From Molanna angustata (taxonomy: Eukaryota > Arthropoda > Insecta > Trichoptera > Molannidae), in contig OY754990.1 in assembly GCA_963576475.1 (NCBI GenBank), positions 1-64,000 of the forward strand: DNA of 64,000 bases, given 5' to 3'. Of the stretch, positions 46,560 through 58,836 are shown piece after piece; the stretch's first letter is position 1, and each line of letters begins with the position of its first letter. Position numbers and translations under genes: made by a program. The notes under the pieces were generated by a model, which saw nothing but the letters and a program-made list of their open reading frames with translations, was not told where the DNA came from and ran no database searches.

Positions 46560-47870
46560 TTGTTTGTGGAAAGACTAATGTATCTACCATTAATAATGCA
46601 AACAATTATGTTAATCAACATTCTGTATAACTGTGATCAATAAATATGGAGTAAACATTTTAACTTTACAAATATATCTACATAGATATGATTTCAAATA
46701 TGAATAATTTCAGTAAATATCAATATAATTGCCAACGACTCCAACTATATCTTAAAAAAAACAATAGTTGGATCCGTCGTTGTCCCACACTTATCACATT
46801 TGTTTGTATTATTATCCCTTATAACCAGAGTCTTATCTTCAAATTCATTCATTCAATTCACATAGTTCAAACCTAGACTGTAAATATCGGGAGTGTTCAC
46901 GTCAATTTCTTTTGCTGTAGTAAAAATTGGTACTATATAAATAAATAATACACAGATTCTCCAGGTCTTATTTTTGTAAAAAAAAACCTTTGGAAGAGCT
47001 GCAAGCGGCTCCTTACAAGACATTCACTCAAAAGGGACTTTACACAATAAGCTGAACCCTTTTGGAGCGCTGTATATAGAACATTTGCAGGTAAGAATCT
47101 GTGTCGCATTGTGCGAGTAGTACAGCTGCTGCCGAGGGTTTTCGTTTCTCTTTCTACAGTTTCCATGGCGAGATTTTCATACAGAGTGCGAACAAACTTG
47201 GGAAGCGTTGTGTGTATTTAGAAACTACAAATTACATTTAAACAAAATGGTTAAGTTTTACAGTGCTTATGGATGCCAAAATGTTTGGTTTCCTAATTGT
47301 GGGATTAGCTTTCATGGGTGTGATTTTCGAAATTTTGGCGCGTAGTACGAGATACAGTGAGATTTCTCCCATATCCCCAACGGAAACGGTTTGACTAATC
47401 ACAATGTCGTAGTACGAGCGTTTCGGGTATATAATTTCCATACCATATCACACAAATATCACTAAAATCTTAAAAGTGGTAGTATGAGCGAATTCCGCAG
47501 GTGATTTTAAGGCAATGTCAACGGAATAATTTCGTCTGGTAGAGGGCTGGTCGAATCTACAAATCACAGTTGTTTGACGTTTCGTCAAGGTTAATGTGGC
47601 GTATTTCATATTGATTTACTTACGAGGAAAACGAAAATAACTAAAATCTTTACAAATATAAATATAATGCCGCAAAATAAGCGATTTTTAAAATTTTCTG
47701 ATGTTTAATTTAAAGAAAAAACTATTTGTACAGCATTAGATTTAAATTTACTCTCATGACGAACTAACATGAGTTAAAAATGGTGGTGAAGCAATATTGT
47801 TTAGTTCTATAATATTATTATAACAGGCACACCCGTTTGAAAAATTTATTTCATCTACTTACCTACTTGC
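46560..47870. other. Non-coding stretch with a stray finger fragment
   Basis: AT-rich and no gene seen. Around 47018-47048 acattcactcaaaagggact matches the finger coding repeat, a detached remnant. The minus-strand frame 47441-47238 has no recognisable domain. Confidence 0.4.
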
Positions 47871-47879
47871 CATACTAAT

Positions 47880-48265
47880 TACAGATATAACTCGAATATT
47901 TACAGAATTCAACATGACAACAATCTAAAATTTAATCACACAGACATTTTCCATGACTCCTTAGAAACTTACCGTAAACAAATAAAGATATTTTAAAACC
48001 AGTTCCCTAACTCCTTCAAACAAGCTCTTTCCTTTACACCAATAATCCCTCTATTTCCTCATTTTATTCTTATTTTGTATTGTTTTTTTTATATCAATCA
48101 TATTTTTCTCTTATTATTGTTATTCAAAATATTATTTCTACTTTATTATTTTAATTAGAAGAAAACATCATTGGCCTGTACTAATTTTAATAGCACCATA
48201 TAATATGTAACCACAAATTTACAAAGCTGTAGTTTACTGAAATGAAATAAATAAATATAAGTACC
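47880..48265 (+). mobile_element. Probable LINE 3' end relic
   Basis: A short coding-like tail (TYRKQIKIF then stop) is followed by a T-rich 3' UTR ending aatgaaataaataaatataag, the layout of a CR1/jockey LINE end. Low information content. Confidence 0.35.
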
Positions 48266-48479
48266 TACATAAATATGTTAAAAAAATATGTTTATCTACC
48301 TACATAGTTATTCAATGAGAATATAAAAACAGAATGTTAGTAGGAAATAAAATTAATAAAGAACTTATGCCAGTAATGAAGCTTAATTTGCCATACACAA
48401 TGCATTTAGTAGTACTAAATAACACAATGCATTTAAGTAGTACTAAATATTTCTTCCATTCCGTTGTAAAATAACTCTA

Positions 48480-48915
48480 GCTCAATCATTTCTTCTTCCA
48501 TTGTTTGATTATGCCGATGTATGCTAATGAAGTGCATCTCAATAAACTTGAACGTCACAAGAATATATGTATCAGATTCATCTTTGGGTTCAAAAAATTT
48601 GATCATATTATATCATCTTACCTTCTTCTTTGTTGGTCCAGGATACGCCAGGGGCGCAATATACACATTTTGTCATTATTCTCTCGAATCAAAACCTGCC
48701 ACAGTACCTCAAAAGCAAATTCACTTATTTATCCAATCATGGACTTCCACTCTGATCTGCTGAACGTACAACTCTATCCATAATTTCTCAGCTCTTTGTT
48801 CGAAGTACAACCAGAAAGATTATGGAATAGCCTTAGTCCGGAAATTGTGTTGTCTAACTCACTTTATATTTTCAAGAAAAAACTAAAGAAGGAATATTTA
48901 TCCCTGAACACCTGA
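48480..48915 (+). pseudogene. CR1/L2-group LINE C-terminal relic
   Basis: Reads NEVHLNKLERHKNICIRFIFGFKKFDHI and, beyond frameshifts and a stop, RLWNSLSPEIV and FKKKLKKEYL. These align with KLDRLQNVCIRFIYNLRKYDHI and RLWNNLALDIR of the intact LINE at 36322-39336. It is a different subfamily and decayed. Confidence 0.8.
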
Positions 48916-49016
48916 TCCCAATTTCCTCTCCTTGTCCCTACCCTATCCTTTTTTGTTATGAATTATTATTATTTTTTGTTTAATAGTATCTTAGTGTTAT
49001 ATATATTTTCTTTGTT

Positions 49017-49246
49017 TTTATTTATTTATTTAATATTGCTTCTCGGGCAACTAACAGGTACTATGTCAAATATTAATTTAACACGCACCCAATAACAAGT
49101 TGCCACATTCTGGAGACTAACGATATTAATCGTCTCACAGATTCAGACTGAAAACACAATTCAAAACTGTGGTTCCACCGGGAATCGAACCCGGGACCTT
49201 TGGATCAGTAGTCTGATACCCAACCATCTGAGCCACGAAGGCCGAC
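49017..49246 (-). mobile_element. tRNA-derived SINE
   Basis: Minus-strand head 49246-49167 looks like a tRNA: GTGGCTCAGATGG (A box with one mismatch) and a perfect B box GGTTCGATTCC (RC at 49181-49191), ending ...CGGTGGAACCACA. The acceptor-stem halves do not pair, so it is not a functional tRNA. The body runs left and ends in an (AAATA)n tail at 49017-49033, similar to the LINE tails in this window, suggesting a LINE partner. Confidence 0.8.
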
Positions 49247-49460
49247 AAGGAAGGTTTACTTTTACTCTTATTCTTTTTTTGTTACACAATTTTGTCATAC
49301 TTTGTTATCTGGTTGGTTGGAAGAAATTGCCTAATAGCAATAAGCCCGCCAGTGTACAATATATTTGTTTATATTATGTACAGAAAGATGAATAAATAAA
49401 TAGACATAATATACAGTTGAGACAAGAATATAATACCTATATAATAATAAAGAAAGGTGT

Positions 49461-49538
49461 CACCACGAATCATAAGTCGGGGTTCTTGACCTCCACCGAA
49501 CCCCTGGGGTCCGATCGAACCCAGGTTAAGAACCACTG
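49461..49538 (-). mobile_element. hAT-like terminal fragment
   Basis: The minus strand begins CAGTGGTTCTTAACCTGGG with GGGGTCCG and GGGGTTC blocks, the general form of hAT-type MITE ends. The other end and an 8-bp TSD were not found. Confidence 0.4.
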
Positions 49539-49539
49539 C

Positions 49540-50637
49540 AATAAGACAATATTTTATTTTATTTCATCTCAACAGCTATTTCACAAATTGCTTAAAAGCA
49601 TTACACATATCAAAGCCAATTATAGAGATGTCTTATATTATTTTAAAAGCTGAGAATAGTTAAGTAAATTTGGTAGGTAGATATTCAGTATACATAGGTA
49701 TAAATAAAGTATAATTGTGCCAATACAATCGCCACAATACATTGATATTTAGTATGATGAGGTATTATTTGTCCTTTGGTCACTGTACTTTTAACGCACG
49801 GGTGATCTATCTCCACACCTTATGAAAACATTACAAGGAAAAAAAGTTAAACGGTATAATATGGTTAACAGATAACACAGAAAATAAGTTTGCATTTTTT
49901 TATGCCTAATAGGACGGTGACCGGTATGGGGATGATGAAGTAAAATATGGAAGTATGTATGTGGGTTTTGTGGGAGGGTGTATGTATGATAATAAATTTA
50001 CTGTTGTAACGTGGATAGCAGTTACTTTTTTTTTGAAGCAGTCAAGATTAACGTAAGATGGATCAATCGTTAAGTATTTCTGATTGTATGAGTTGCAACT
50101 GCGATTAATAAAGGAGTTTATATGTGTTAATTTTACATTTGCTTAAGTTGAAAAGTTCAATTGTCGAGTGGGTCTCTATAATTGATTGATTCTGTTAGCT
50201 CTGGAGAGTTCAATAAGTATTTTGTAGAGGAATATGATATCTGTTACGTTTCGTCGTCTCTTATCGAAGCTCATAATGTTATAGGAACGAAGACGCATAA
50301 AATAATCATCTGAGACGCTATAGTAAAATCTGTTGTTGAACTGTTTGATAATATAATATTATGAGATGAGCCGTTAACATAAGACGAGTAGCTGGAGGCA
50401 GTTTTCCTGTGATTTAGAGCTCTGGAAGTTGCAAGTCCATTATTAACTTGAAAGATATAGTAGAAACTACATAAACGCTAAGTAATATGAAAGAAAAATT
50501 GACATAAAATAGAGCCGATAAAGGCATGAGAGGATTCCAAGAAAACATTGACACGACTGTGTTTTATATTCTGAAAGAAGTTTAATTTATAGACATACAT
50601 GTATGAAGCGAATAATGTATGCAAAAATAAAGGATGT
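49540..50637. other. Non-coding AT-rich stretch
   Basis: No gene, RNA gene or clear repeat recognised up to the LTR element. Confidence 0.5.
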
Positions 50638-51089
50638 TGAAATATTCTCTGCTTTACTAATTCGAGAATATTTGAATTGGAGAAGAATAGTAATTTTAAC
50701 TCAAATAAAACTCTCTTAGTTTTAATACATGTATTCTACATACATAATCAATAAGAATATACAGAATATTTTTATATCAATTGTTTACAGTAAGGCAGTC
50801 TAAACCAGAATAATCTTTATACAATTTTCAATTCTTCACAACAATTCTTTATTGTTGTGACTGATTCATATTATTGTTTTTTATTTGCCAATAAATAAAC
50901 TTTCTAGAATATTCCAATTATAATTTCTAATTATTAAATAAATTACAAATACATGAGAGACATCTATGTATCAAAATGGTAAGTTATTTTTCATAAAAAT
51001 AATATAACACAAACCATAGTAAATACTTATACAAATCTCCCATAGATGTCACTCAACTCAAAATATTGTAATTATTACAATATTTTACA
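50638..51089 (-). repeat. 3' LTR of the gypsy-type element
   Basis: 452 bp, identical by reading to 54523-54974. On the element strand it starts TGTAAAATATTG and ends GAGAATATTTCA (TG..CA). Confidence 0.95.
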
Positions 51090-51100
51090 CTCCCCAACTT
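51090..51100 (-). promoter_or_regulatory. Polypurine tract
   Basis: AAGTTGGGGAG on the minus strand, directly preceding the 3' LTR, where plus-strand DNA synthesis is primed in this class. Confidence 0.8.
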
Positions 51101-51212
51101 AAATTATAAATTACACCCTTGAGGAGAACTAAACAAAAAGAAATTATATATTTGTTGCCTTGCAACACAATAAACAACAATAAAACTAACCAATTATACA
51201 AACTTAAATGAC

Positions 51213-52292
51213 TTATACTTTATAATTAATCATTCGGTTCCTGGGTCTTAGACGATTGCTCCACTCAGGGACGTCCACATTCTGGAATAAAGAAACAGTT
51301 TCATTAGGAAAATATTTTAAATTTTCCAATGAAACCTCATCTGAAAAATTTTCCAATTCTTCATCAGAGTTTTCATCGTTTCTCAATGCACTACTCTCCA
51401 AACCTTGGCAACAAGAACGTAACTGATTTAAATGTCTTTTCCAGACTAAATGGTTTACCTTAACCAAAAAAACATTATCAGATACGATCTTAAAAATTGT
51501 TCCAAAAACCCAGCTTCTATCTCTTGATCGATAATCTTTTACAAGAACTTTTTCACCAATATTAAATTTATTTTTCTTGTACTTTCTACCACCATAATAA
51601 CATTTCTGTTTATTTTGACTTTTCTTAATATTAGATTTAATCTTATCTGGTATGTCATACAAATGATCAAAATGATCCCCTGGTAAAGATAATTGAAATC
51701 TATTTCTAATCTTTCTACCAAACATTAAAACTGCTGGTTCACATCCAGTTGACGAATGAGGTGTGTTTCGATAATCCATTAAAAATTTAATAATATCACT
51801 TTGAATATTAATAAGCAATTTTCCCCTAATAACTATTTTTCTTAAATAATTTTTAAGCGTTCTCACAGAATTTTCCGCTAAACCATTGGATTGTTGATAT
51901 TGAACAGGAGACGTCAAATGAACGATACCCCATTTATCATAAAATTGCTTACATTCTTGAGAATTTAAGTTCTGAGCATTATCACTCACAATTGTTTCTG
52001 GAAAACCAAAATTAACAAATAATCTCTCCAATTCATATAACATACATTTAGATGAAGTATTCTTCATTACAATACATTCTAACCATTTTGAAGTAGCATC
52101 TATAATTACCAAACAATCAATACCATCATATTGCAAAAAATCTATATGTAAACGACTCCAAACCTTCTCAGGACTTTCCCAAGGAGATAAAACTGATTTA
52201 TGAGGATTTTCTTGACAACTTCTACATAGACTACAACTATCTATCATAACAGAAATATCTTTATTTATGCCTGGCCAATAAAAATAATTTCT
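51213..52292 (-). pseudogene. Gypsy-type integrase, separated from gag-pol by a frameshift
   Basis: The open frame 52247-51213 (344 codons) begins inside the zinc-binding domain (SCSLCRSC). The DDE core is complete in this frame: D36 (HIDF), D89 (IVSDNAQ) and E125 (GLAENSV), with the D35E spacing of retroviral-type integrases. A basic C-terminal region follows (VLVKDY, VFGTIFKIV) and an acidic tail. The H half of the HHCC site sits upstream in the other ORF (HDSHQG), so a one-base deletion near 52293 splits the domain. The enzyme would insert element cDNA into the genome; as read here it is not expressed in one piece. Confidence 0.88.
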
Positions 52293-52294
52293 CG

Positions 52295-54028
52295 CTAGAT
52301 TTTAGTTTTTACAATACCTTGATGTGAATCATGTAACAAATTTAAAATTCTCTTCCTTAATGAACTCGGGACAACTACCTTGTGTTGCCACATAATACAA
52401 TCTTTATAAATGCTTAGTTCATCTTTTATTTTATAAAAAGGCCATACATCTGATTGTTTATTTATTTGTGAAGGCCACCCTTTTTGTAAATAATCTATAA
52501 TTTGATTACACAAAATATCCTTTTTAGTTTCCTCTAAAATTTCATCAAACTTGATACTGAAATTTTCTTCTGCATCTAGAAGAGAAACAAAATCACAATT
52601 AAAATCAATACAATTTAAACTTTTAAAATTTCCTACGACTGAAACATCTGTTTCATCCTCTTGTATAGGACACGATTCAACCTTTTCTTTTAAAGGCAAT
52701 GGATCTATTTGAGCTTTACAAAATTTAACTGGATGATCCTTAACCATCGCACAACCTACTTCACATTTTGTAAACTTTGAAAATTTCTTTTTTAAAATTG
52801 ACATACCATTTTCCTTAAAATTATTGTCATTTATTTCCGAAAAATAAATACCGGAAAATCCAATTTCGAATTCTTTAAAAAAATTTCTACCTAACAAAAT
52901 TTCATTTCCATTTTTAATTATTATAAAATCTAAAAACCTTGTTTTTTCATTAAAACTTACTTGTAGATTAATTTTTCCCAATACTTCCAAATTAATATTT
53001 GTATATGCTTTAACCTCCAAATTATAAGTCACTATTTTCATCTTATGAAAATATCTTCTATAAATATCTTCAGGTAATACCGAAATGAATGCACCTGAAT
53101 CTAATAAACCTTTAAATGACTTGTCACATAAAAATACATCGATCATATATGAACTGTTATTGTTTTGAATGGTATTCAACACATTAATAACTTTTTTTTT
53201 TGTATTTTTCTGCTTTTCAATATTCACTTTACAATTTGCTTTAATGTGACCTTTTAATCCGCAACGAAAACACACAAATTCTTTTTTATAAATATTTGTT
53301 TTTTTAAACTTAAAATTCTTTCGACTATAATCACAAGTTTTATTTGACAATACATTTTTTTCTCTATCATGCAACTTATTAGACGAAAATTTATTATTGT
53401 CAAGTTTACCAACTACCTGCACACTATTGGTCGAATTGTGACCAACTTCACGTTCCATTTGAAATGATTCACCAATCGAAGCCAAATTAACACAATCCTC
53501 GAAATTTAAATTTTCTGCTTCAAGAAATAATTTTTCTTGAACCTTATACCTTTTTATTCCTAAAATAAAAATATCCTTCAAAACAAAATCTAAATACTTA
53601 TCAAATTTACAATTAATTGACGACTTTCGTAAACGAACCGCAAATTCCTTAATAGATTCATGTACTTCCTGCTTAGTCGAATAAAACTTTCTCCTATATT
53701 CAAATACATTTGATACATTTTCACAATACTTCTTCAATTTTTGCATCAAATCTTCGACACTAAAATCAGTTACTTTCTTAGGAACACATAAATTAATCAA
53801 TAATGAAAAAGAATCTTCACTCAAAGCATTGAGAAATAGTGCTCTTTTTTGAATCGCTGAAATACTATTTTCATCATATAATATGAGACTTTGTTCAAAC
53901 CTTGTGTGGAAATTATCCCAATTATCACAATTGTGATTAAATTTTGAGATGTCCATCTGGAACAATCTCCCAGACTGTCCAGAAACCCCTTGATTACTAT
54001 AATCTTTAGTATTCATTTTCCCACACAA
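52295..54028 (-). CDS. Gag-protease fused to the pre-integrase region, lacking RT and RNase H
   Basis: 577 residues on the minus strand. Residues 1-245 are gag-like (WDNFHTRFEQSL, FEYRRKFYSTKQE, LKDIFILGI). Residues about 252-265 form a CCHC knuckle (CFRCGLKGHIKANC). A protease with LDSGA lies near residue 308, followed by ILLGRNFF. At about 431-446 it reads KFCKAQIDPLPLKEKVE, which normally leads into the RT. Instead it passes directly to CPIQEDET and DILCNQIIDYLQKGWP, the tether that normally follows RNase H, and then to HDSHQGI of the integrase N-terminus. The join is in frame, so the deletion removed several hundred codons without breaking the ORF. Confidence 0.88.
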   Translation of the reverse strand: MCGKMNTKDYSNQGVSGQSGRLFQMDISKFNHNCDNWDNFHTRFEQSLILYDENSISAIQKRALFLNALSEDSFSLLINLCVPKKVTDFSVEDLMQKLKKYCENVSNVFEYRRKFYSTKQEVHESIKEFAVRLRKSSINCKFDKYLDFVLKDIFILGIKRYKVQEKLFLEAENLNFEDCVNLASIGESFQMEREVGHNSTNSVQVVGKLDNNKFSSNKLHDREKNVLSNKTCDYSRKNFKFKKTNIYKKEFVCFRCGLKGHIKANCKVNIEKQKNTKKKVINVLNTIQNNNSSYMIDVFLCDKSFKGLLDSGAFISVLPEDIYRRYFHKMKIVTYNLEVKAYTNINLEVLGKINLQVSFNEKTRFLDFIIIKNGNEILLGRNFFKEFEIGFSGIYFSEINDNNFKENGMSILKKKFSKFTKCEVGCAMVKDHPVKFCKAQIDPLPLKEKVESCPIQEDETDVSVVGNFKSLNCIDFNCDFVSLLDAEENFSIKFDEILEETKKDILCNQIIDYLQKGWPSQINKQSDVWPFYKIKDELSIYKDCIMWQHKVVVPSSLRKRILNLLHDSHQGIVKTKI

Positions 54029-54502
54029 TAAAATTATACAAAATAAATAAAAAAAAATAATTTCAACAAAATATCTGATTCAAAATACAAAAATACTGAT
54101 CTTTTTCTTCCCCTGATGATTCTGGTAGACCCTCGCTGCTACTCTGGAACTCCAAGAAAAGTGGACTGCTACAGACCTCCTTCCAAGCTTCCAGCAACTG
54201 GCTGCTACACCTGCACCTTGGACCCGTACCTGGATCCTTGCCCTTGGTCCTCTGCTCCTGGTTTTCTCCTTGTCTGGATACTCTCCTGGATTCCTTGCAG
54301 ATCCTCCCAAATGAGTACTTGCCAAAGTACCCAATCCCAAACTGGAACGAACGTAGACCTCTTCTACTTGACTCCTGTTTGATCTCTGTGATGTAAATCA
54401 CAGATGAAAATAGCTCTCTGTCCTGGACAACTGTCTATTTTCTTCCACTTCAGTCCTCCTCGAAGAATGAAGATTTTAACAAAGAACCCTTGGGATGAAG
54501 TT
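54029..54502 (-). other. 5' untranslated leader of the gypsy-type element
   Basis: Sequence between the primer-binding site and the gag start. It is moderately GC-rich compared with its surroundings. Open frames here are short and match nothing. Confidence 0.6.
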
Positions 54503-54522
54503 CTTAAAGTCCGACTGCGCCA
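54503..54522 (-). promoter_or_regulatory. Primer-binding site
   Basis: TGGCGCAGTCGGACTTTAAG on the element strand, immediately after the 5' LTR. TGGCGC is the typical start of a site complementary to a tRNA 3' end. Which tRNA cannot be decided from here. Confidence 0.75.
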
Positions 54523-54974
54523 TGAAATATTCTCTGCTTTACTAATTCGAGAATATTTGAATTGGAGAAGAATAGTAATTTTAACTCAAATAAAACTCTC
54601 TTAGTTTTAATACATGTATTCTACATACATAATCAATAAGAATATACAGAATATTTTTATATCAATTGTTTACAGTAAGGCAGTCTAAACCAGAATAATC
54701 TTTATACAATTTTCAATTCTTCACAACAATTCTTTATTGTTGTGACTGATTCATATTATTGTTTTTTATTTGCCAATAAATAAACTTTCTAGAATATTCC
54801 AATTATAATTTCTAATTATTAAATAAATTACAAATACATGAGAGACATCTATGTATCAAAATGGTAAGTTATTTTTCATAAAAATAATATAACACAAACC
54901 ATAGTAAATACTTATACAAATCTCCCATAGATGTCACTCAACTCAAAATATTGTAATTATTACAATATTTTACA
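54523..54974 (-). repeat. 5' LTR of the gypsy-type element
   Basis: 452 bp, identical by reading to 50638-51089. It should contain the element's promoter and polyadenylation signal. Confidence 0.95.
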
Positions 54975-55257
54975 GATGTGATGCTCGGTTCTCTAACCTA
55001 TGACAGGTTCACAAATGAGAATCTAATAAAAATGTCATTAACAAATAAATATGGTCAAACAAAAGGAATGGAAGTTAAGAAGTAAAAGTCATTCAATAAA
55101 AATATGGTATAACCATTTGAATGCTTTCCCTTAAGTTGGAACGTACAAACATGTGAAACTTTGCACGGGGTGATATGACATAGCACTTAGGTACCTATAT
55201 CTATTTATAAAATTTCAAATTTGACACCCTTCATTAATTTATACAAACCTACCATTG

Positions 55258-55330
55258 AAAGTACTTGCTGTCGACAGGGCGGGATGGAGGCAGTTTCTTG
55301 AGGAGGCCAAGGCCCTCACCGGGCTGTAGC
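55258..55330 (+). pseudogene. LINE ORF2 C-terminal relic
   Basis: The last codons read VLAVDRAGWRQFLEEAKALTGL then stop, the DR..W...EA..L.GL ending common in RTE- and R1-like ORFs, followed by a gatgatga-type short tail. Confidence 0.55.
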
Positions 55331-55334
55331 ACCA

Positions 55335-57590
55335 TTGCTGATGATGAGCATTGAAAGAATTATAATTGGCTGATTGACATTTCAAGAACAGCTTTTCAAG
55401 AAATTCTTTATGACATACCAAACGTAAAATAAAAACTCAATTAATAGATTGGTAGAGATTTATATATTTTATGAACATAAAATACACAAGTAAATAATGT
55501 AGGTATCATTATATATCAGGAAAAAAAATGAAACTCTTCAAAAAACAATTTAATATATGCAGAATTCAAAATTGTAAAATACCTACACTTTATTTTATTA
55601 TTTACACCAATTCTATAATTAAGAGATATTTGCTTCACCAGATTAAAGTGTTCTGAAACATGCCACAAATTTGTAAAGTTTCTGTTTCTATTAGTCATTT
55701 CAATTTATATAAATGCACATCCATACAGAATTTTTTAAGAATTCATACAGAAACATTGTAATCTAAAAATTGACTAATAGATACTTTTAGACAATCAGTT
55801 ATTTGTATTATAATTATTTAGTATTAATACAATATTTGTTTTTGGGAACAAAAATAAATAGAAAAATATAAATCTGCAAGTTCATAATATTATGATACTT
55901 TGTTATCTCATCTCTATAAAACTCACACTGTATTATACTGAACTTATGTTAATGAAGAACTGAGAGATAAGATTCTTATGTTAGTACTTTTTTTTAATTT
56001 CATTTAAATAATATAATAAATTTATATTATCAAATATCGTGTTTTTATATTTGTGGTTCATTTTTAATATATAATTAATTGTTTAAGAAACATATACTTT
56101 AATACAGTATACAAAAAAGACTGATATGTTAAATCAAATACTAGTAGCATTTAACACATGAGATGATCCATCTGTCGATAGCGATAGTATGTATAGTTGA
56201 AGAATAAGTACCAAACTATAAAACCATAAATACAAATTATTTAATATTTTAAGATATTTGGTTTTCTATACAACACATGTAGGTATGTATGTCAAGATAG
56301 CGATAGTATAGAGGGCATTCCTTTGATCCTACCCAGAATATGAAAACAGCATGATGGTATGTATGTATGTTTGGAGATTAGTATTAAACAATTAAGTCTT
56401 CTTAGATATTGTGTGTAAGCGACTGCCATATAAATTGTATGAAGCAATGTCGTCATTAAATTCAATTTTTACAAAAATTGTTAAAAAAAAATTGAGATGT
56501 GCTAATACAACATTAATATTTTTTATAGAAAATTAAATTATCTAGTTGGGGTGTTTCAGATTTTTTCGATATTTTTAAATTATTTGGAAATATAAGGAGT
56601 TAAACTCATAAATTTTTCATAAAAAAAATATTTTTCTTAAAAAAAATTGATTGACAAACCCTAGAATTTTATTGAAAAAAGCAATTTGAGTTTTTGTATT
56701 TGTCTATGTTTGTACCAATTTTCAGCGTTCTAGCTTTTATGGTTTCTGACATATATGGAAAAATAAACCAAAAATTCAAAAGTTGATAACCCCTGACTGA
56801 AACAATAATTCACCATTCTGAGTACAAAAGTTTTGTATGCTTATAAGTGTTTATATATTTTGAAATTTTGGGCTCTGTAAATTGAGCGGATCAAAAGTTA
56901 TAGGGGGGGGGGGACAGACACACACACAGACACACAAAACTCACATAAAATGTTCTACTCCGAATTCTGAGTAAACCCATGTATGGGAACATATATGCTG
57001 CGAGGCCTCTAGTTGGTGTTATTAGCATGCAAAAAGTCCACTACGCCATACAAAATGTTCCTTCGTACACGCATTTTGGCTTAATAATGTCGATTCATTC
57101 AGAGAATTGAATTCTCATGAACGAATCGACAGTTGGATAAATCAATTCTGACGATGCTAGTTATATAGCAGAATTGTATATTGAAAGTATTATCAATGAT
57201 TTAAAAATATAAAAAAAAATCAATTAAGCATTGTCTTCTTCGCTTTGTCTGTGGTCAAATTTAGCTGGGATTGCCTCTCCTTTAAATTCAACTACGCCAA
57301 TCTCGCCTATCCTGGGCTAGATCAGTGACTGTTGGTCATCTTAAAATGTGGCCATATCATCTGAACCTGTAAACAGTGTAAATATTTTTTTTGTTAAATA
57401 TTAAATTGTATTCATTATAGCATATGAATATTTGAATTCATTATAACTTATATGAATTATCTATGAATATCTGGTATAGTCTTAGTTTGGATATAACATC
57501 TTCAATTGCAATTTATAAGGTGCTTGAAATTGTGAGAGAGGCTTCCAAAGGAGATCTGCAAATCATCTCTTAGGCCTGACTTGACAATAT
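55335..57590. other. AT-rich non-coding stretch with a small RTE-like tail
   Basis: No gene was recognised. At 56290-56370 gtatgtatgtcaagatagcg through catgatggtatgtatgtatg resembles an RTE 3' end and tail. A G11-C-rich patch with cacacaca lies at 56905-56945. Confidence 0.45.
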
Positions 57591-57594
57591 ACTC

Positions 57595-57890
57595 TCTTTC
57601 ATTGAAAAGAGCTATTTATGTGGAGCTGACTGTTCCATGGGACACAAATATTCCAAAGACCACCAATACAAGCTAATCAAGTACAAGGAACTGGTACATA
57701 AAACAGTTCAAAATGGCTTTAACACAAATATATATGCTGTAGAGGTGGGGGCGAGAGGCCTGCCTGCAAAGTTTTAAATTCCTATTTTAAGGACCTAAGT
57801 CTCCGTAGAGGTAAAATAAAAGAAAATTTGGATAGAGTGGTAAAAGCAGCATTATCCGCGTCCGATTTGATTTGGTTCCGCAGGGGAGTG
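57595..57890 (+). pseudogene. Retroelement-type C-terminal relic (VELTVPW motif)
   Basis: Frames alternate: VELTVPWDTNI, then KYKELVHKTVQNGFN, then YAVEVGARGL. This is the ELTVPW..N...A..RK..KY..L......G....P.EVG.RG pattern found near the C-terminus of some retroelement polyproteins in animals. Stops and frameshifts throughout show it is dead. I recall the pattern but cannot name the family with certainty. Confidence 0.5.
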
Positions 57891-58224
57891 GAGTATCAAT
57901 CGTAGGTTGGTTGCTGAGTGGTGAGCGTGACTCAAGTCATAAAGGATCCCTTTAAGCCCTCAAACATGGTCGCAAGCCCATTTGGCTCATCTATTCTGGC
58001 TGGTATTCTGGTCGCCTGTGCTCGTGGCCCTGGATTCGTGGACGAAGTGAAACCACAATTGCCTTTCTCTTTATTTTCTAAAAAAAAAATATATGTTAAC
58101 ACATAGGTAGGTACTCTTTGAAGTATAGCGAATTTTGTTTTTATTAATGAAATGCTTTTTTCATTATAAACATTATTTATATTTTTTTGTATGTATTTTT
58201 ACTCCTCACTAACCCAAGAGGATA

Positions 58225-58280
58225 TAGTGGGGAGTTATGATTTCACAATTTTTAAGGCTATTTTTTTTTATTGCAGATTA
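58225..58280 (+). repeat. Small dispersed repeat shared with 11925-11965
   Basis: ttatgatttcacaattttta with flanking similarity to catgatttcacaatttttaa at 11927. Origin unknown. Confidence 0.45.
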
Positions 58281-58836
58281 TCAACTAGTATCATGCTGAG
58301 ATTGGATTCTGAAAGTTTCATCACAATGTATCTGTGTGTGTGCTATGTACGGCATGTTTATTTTACTATATCGATTATAAACTAAAGTACTCATTCGATT
58401 TTTTTCAAATTTTGCAAATTTGTATATCTCATTAAACCCCATTAGATTTTGAAGGATATCTGAATAGTGCTTCTCAATTTTTATTACTATCAAATATTTC
58501 AACATGACCCCAAGCTCAGGAAACTTTAAATTTGAAATTTTTATTTTCAAATTGGTAAAAAGGCACATCACCTTCATAAAATGGCATTGAAGAAATATCA
58601 AGTTTTCATAATAAAATATTTAAATAAAAAATAGTAAAACAAACTTATTTTCTGAAAATGCTAAATATTTTCCATATAAAATTTGTATACTTTATAGAAT
58701 GACTTGTTAGTGAGGAGTTTAGCGTTGGTCACAACCCACTCGTTTAGTTTGTGATGATTTTCTTTTACCATTTTAATTTATACAATTGTATATGAACAAT
58801 TTACAAAACATAATATGTTGTCTTTGTATCTGGGGG

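Larger units (their letters stand above)
50638..54974 (-). mobile_element. Ty3/gypsy-type LTR retrotransposon, RT-deleted, recent
   Basis: Two 452-bp LTRs that I read as identical (50638-51089, 54523-54974) bound a 3.4-kb interior. The 5-bp TSD GATGT flanks the element (50633-50637, 54975-54979). Next to the 5' LTR is a primer-binding-site-like TGGCGCAGTCGGACTT (54522 leftward), and before the 3' LTR a purine tract (AGTTGGGGAG). Gag, zinc knuckle and protease are present, reverse transcriptase and RNase H are absent, and integrase is present after a frameshift. No envelope-like ORF. Confidence 0.92.

Noticed and set aside
49167..49246. Functional tRNA gene
   Set aside because: A and B boxes are present, but the acceptor stem does not pair and a SINE body with tail follows.
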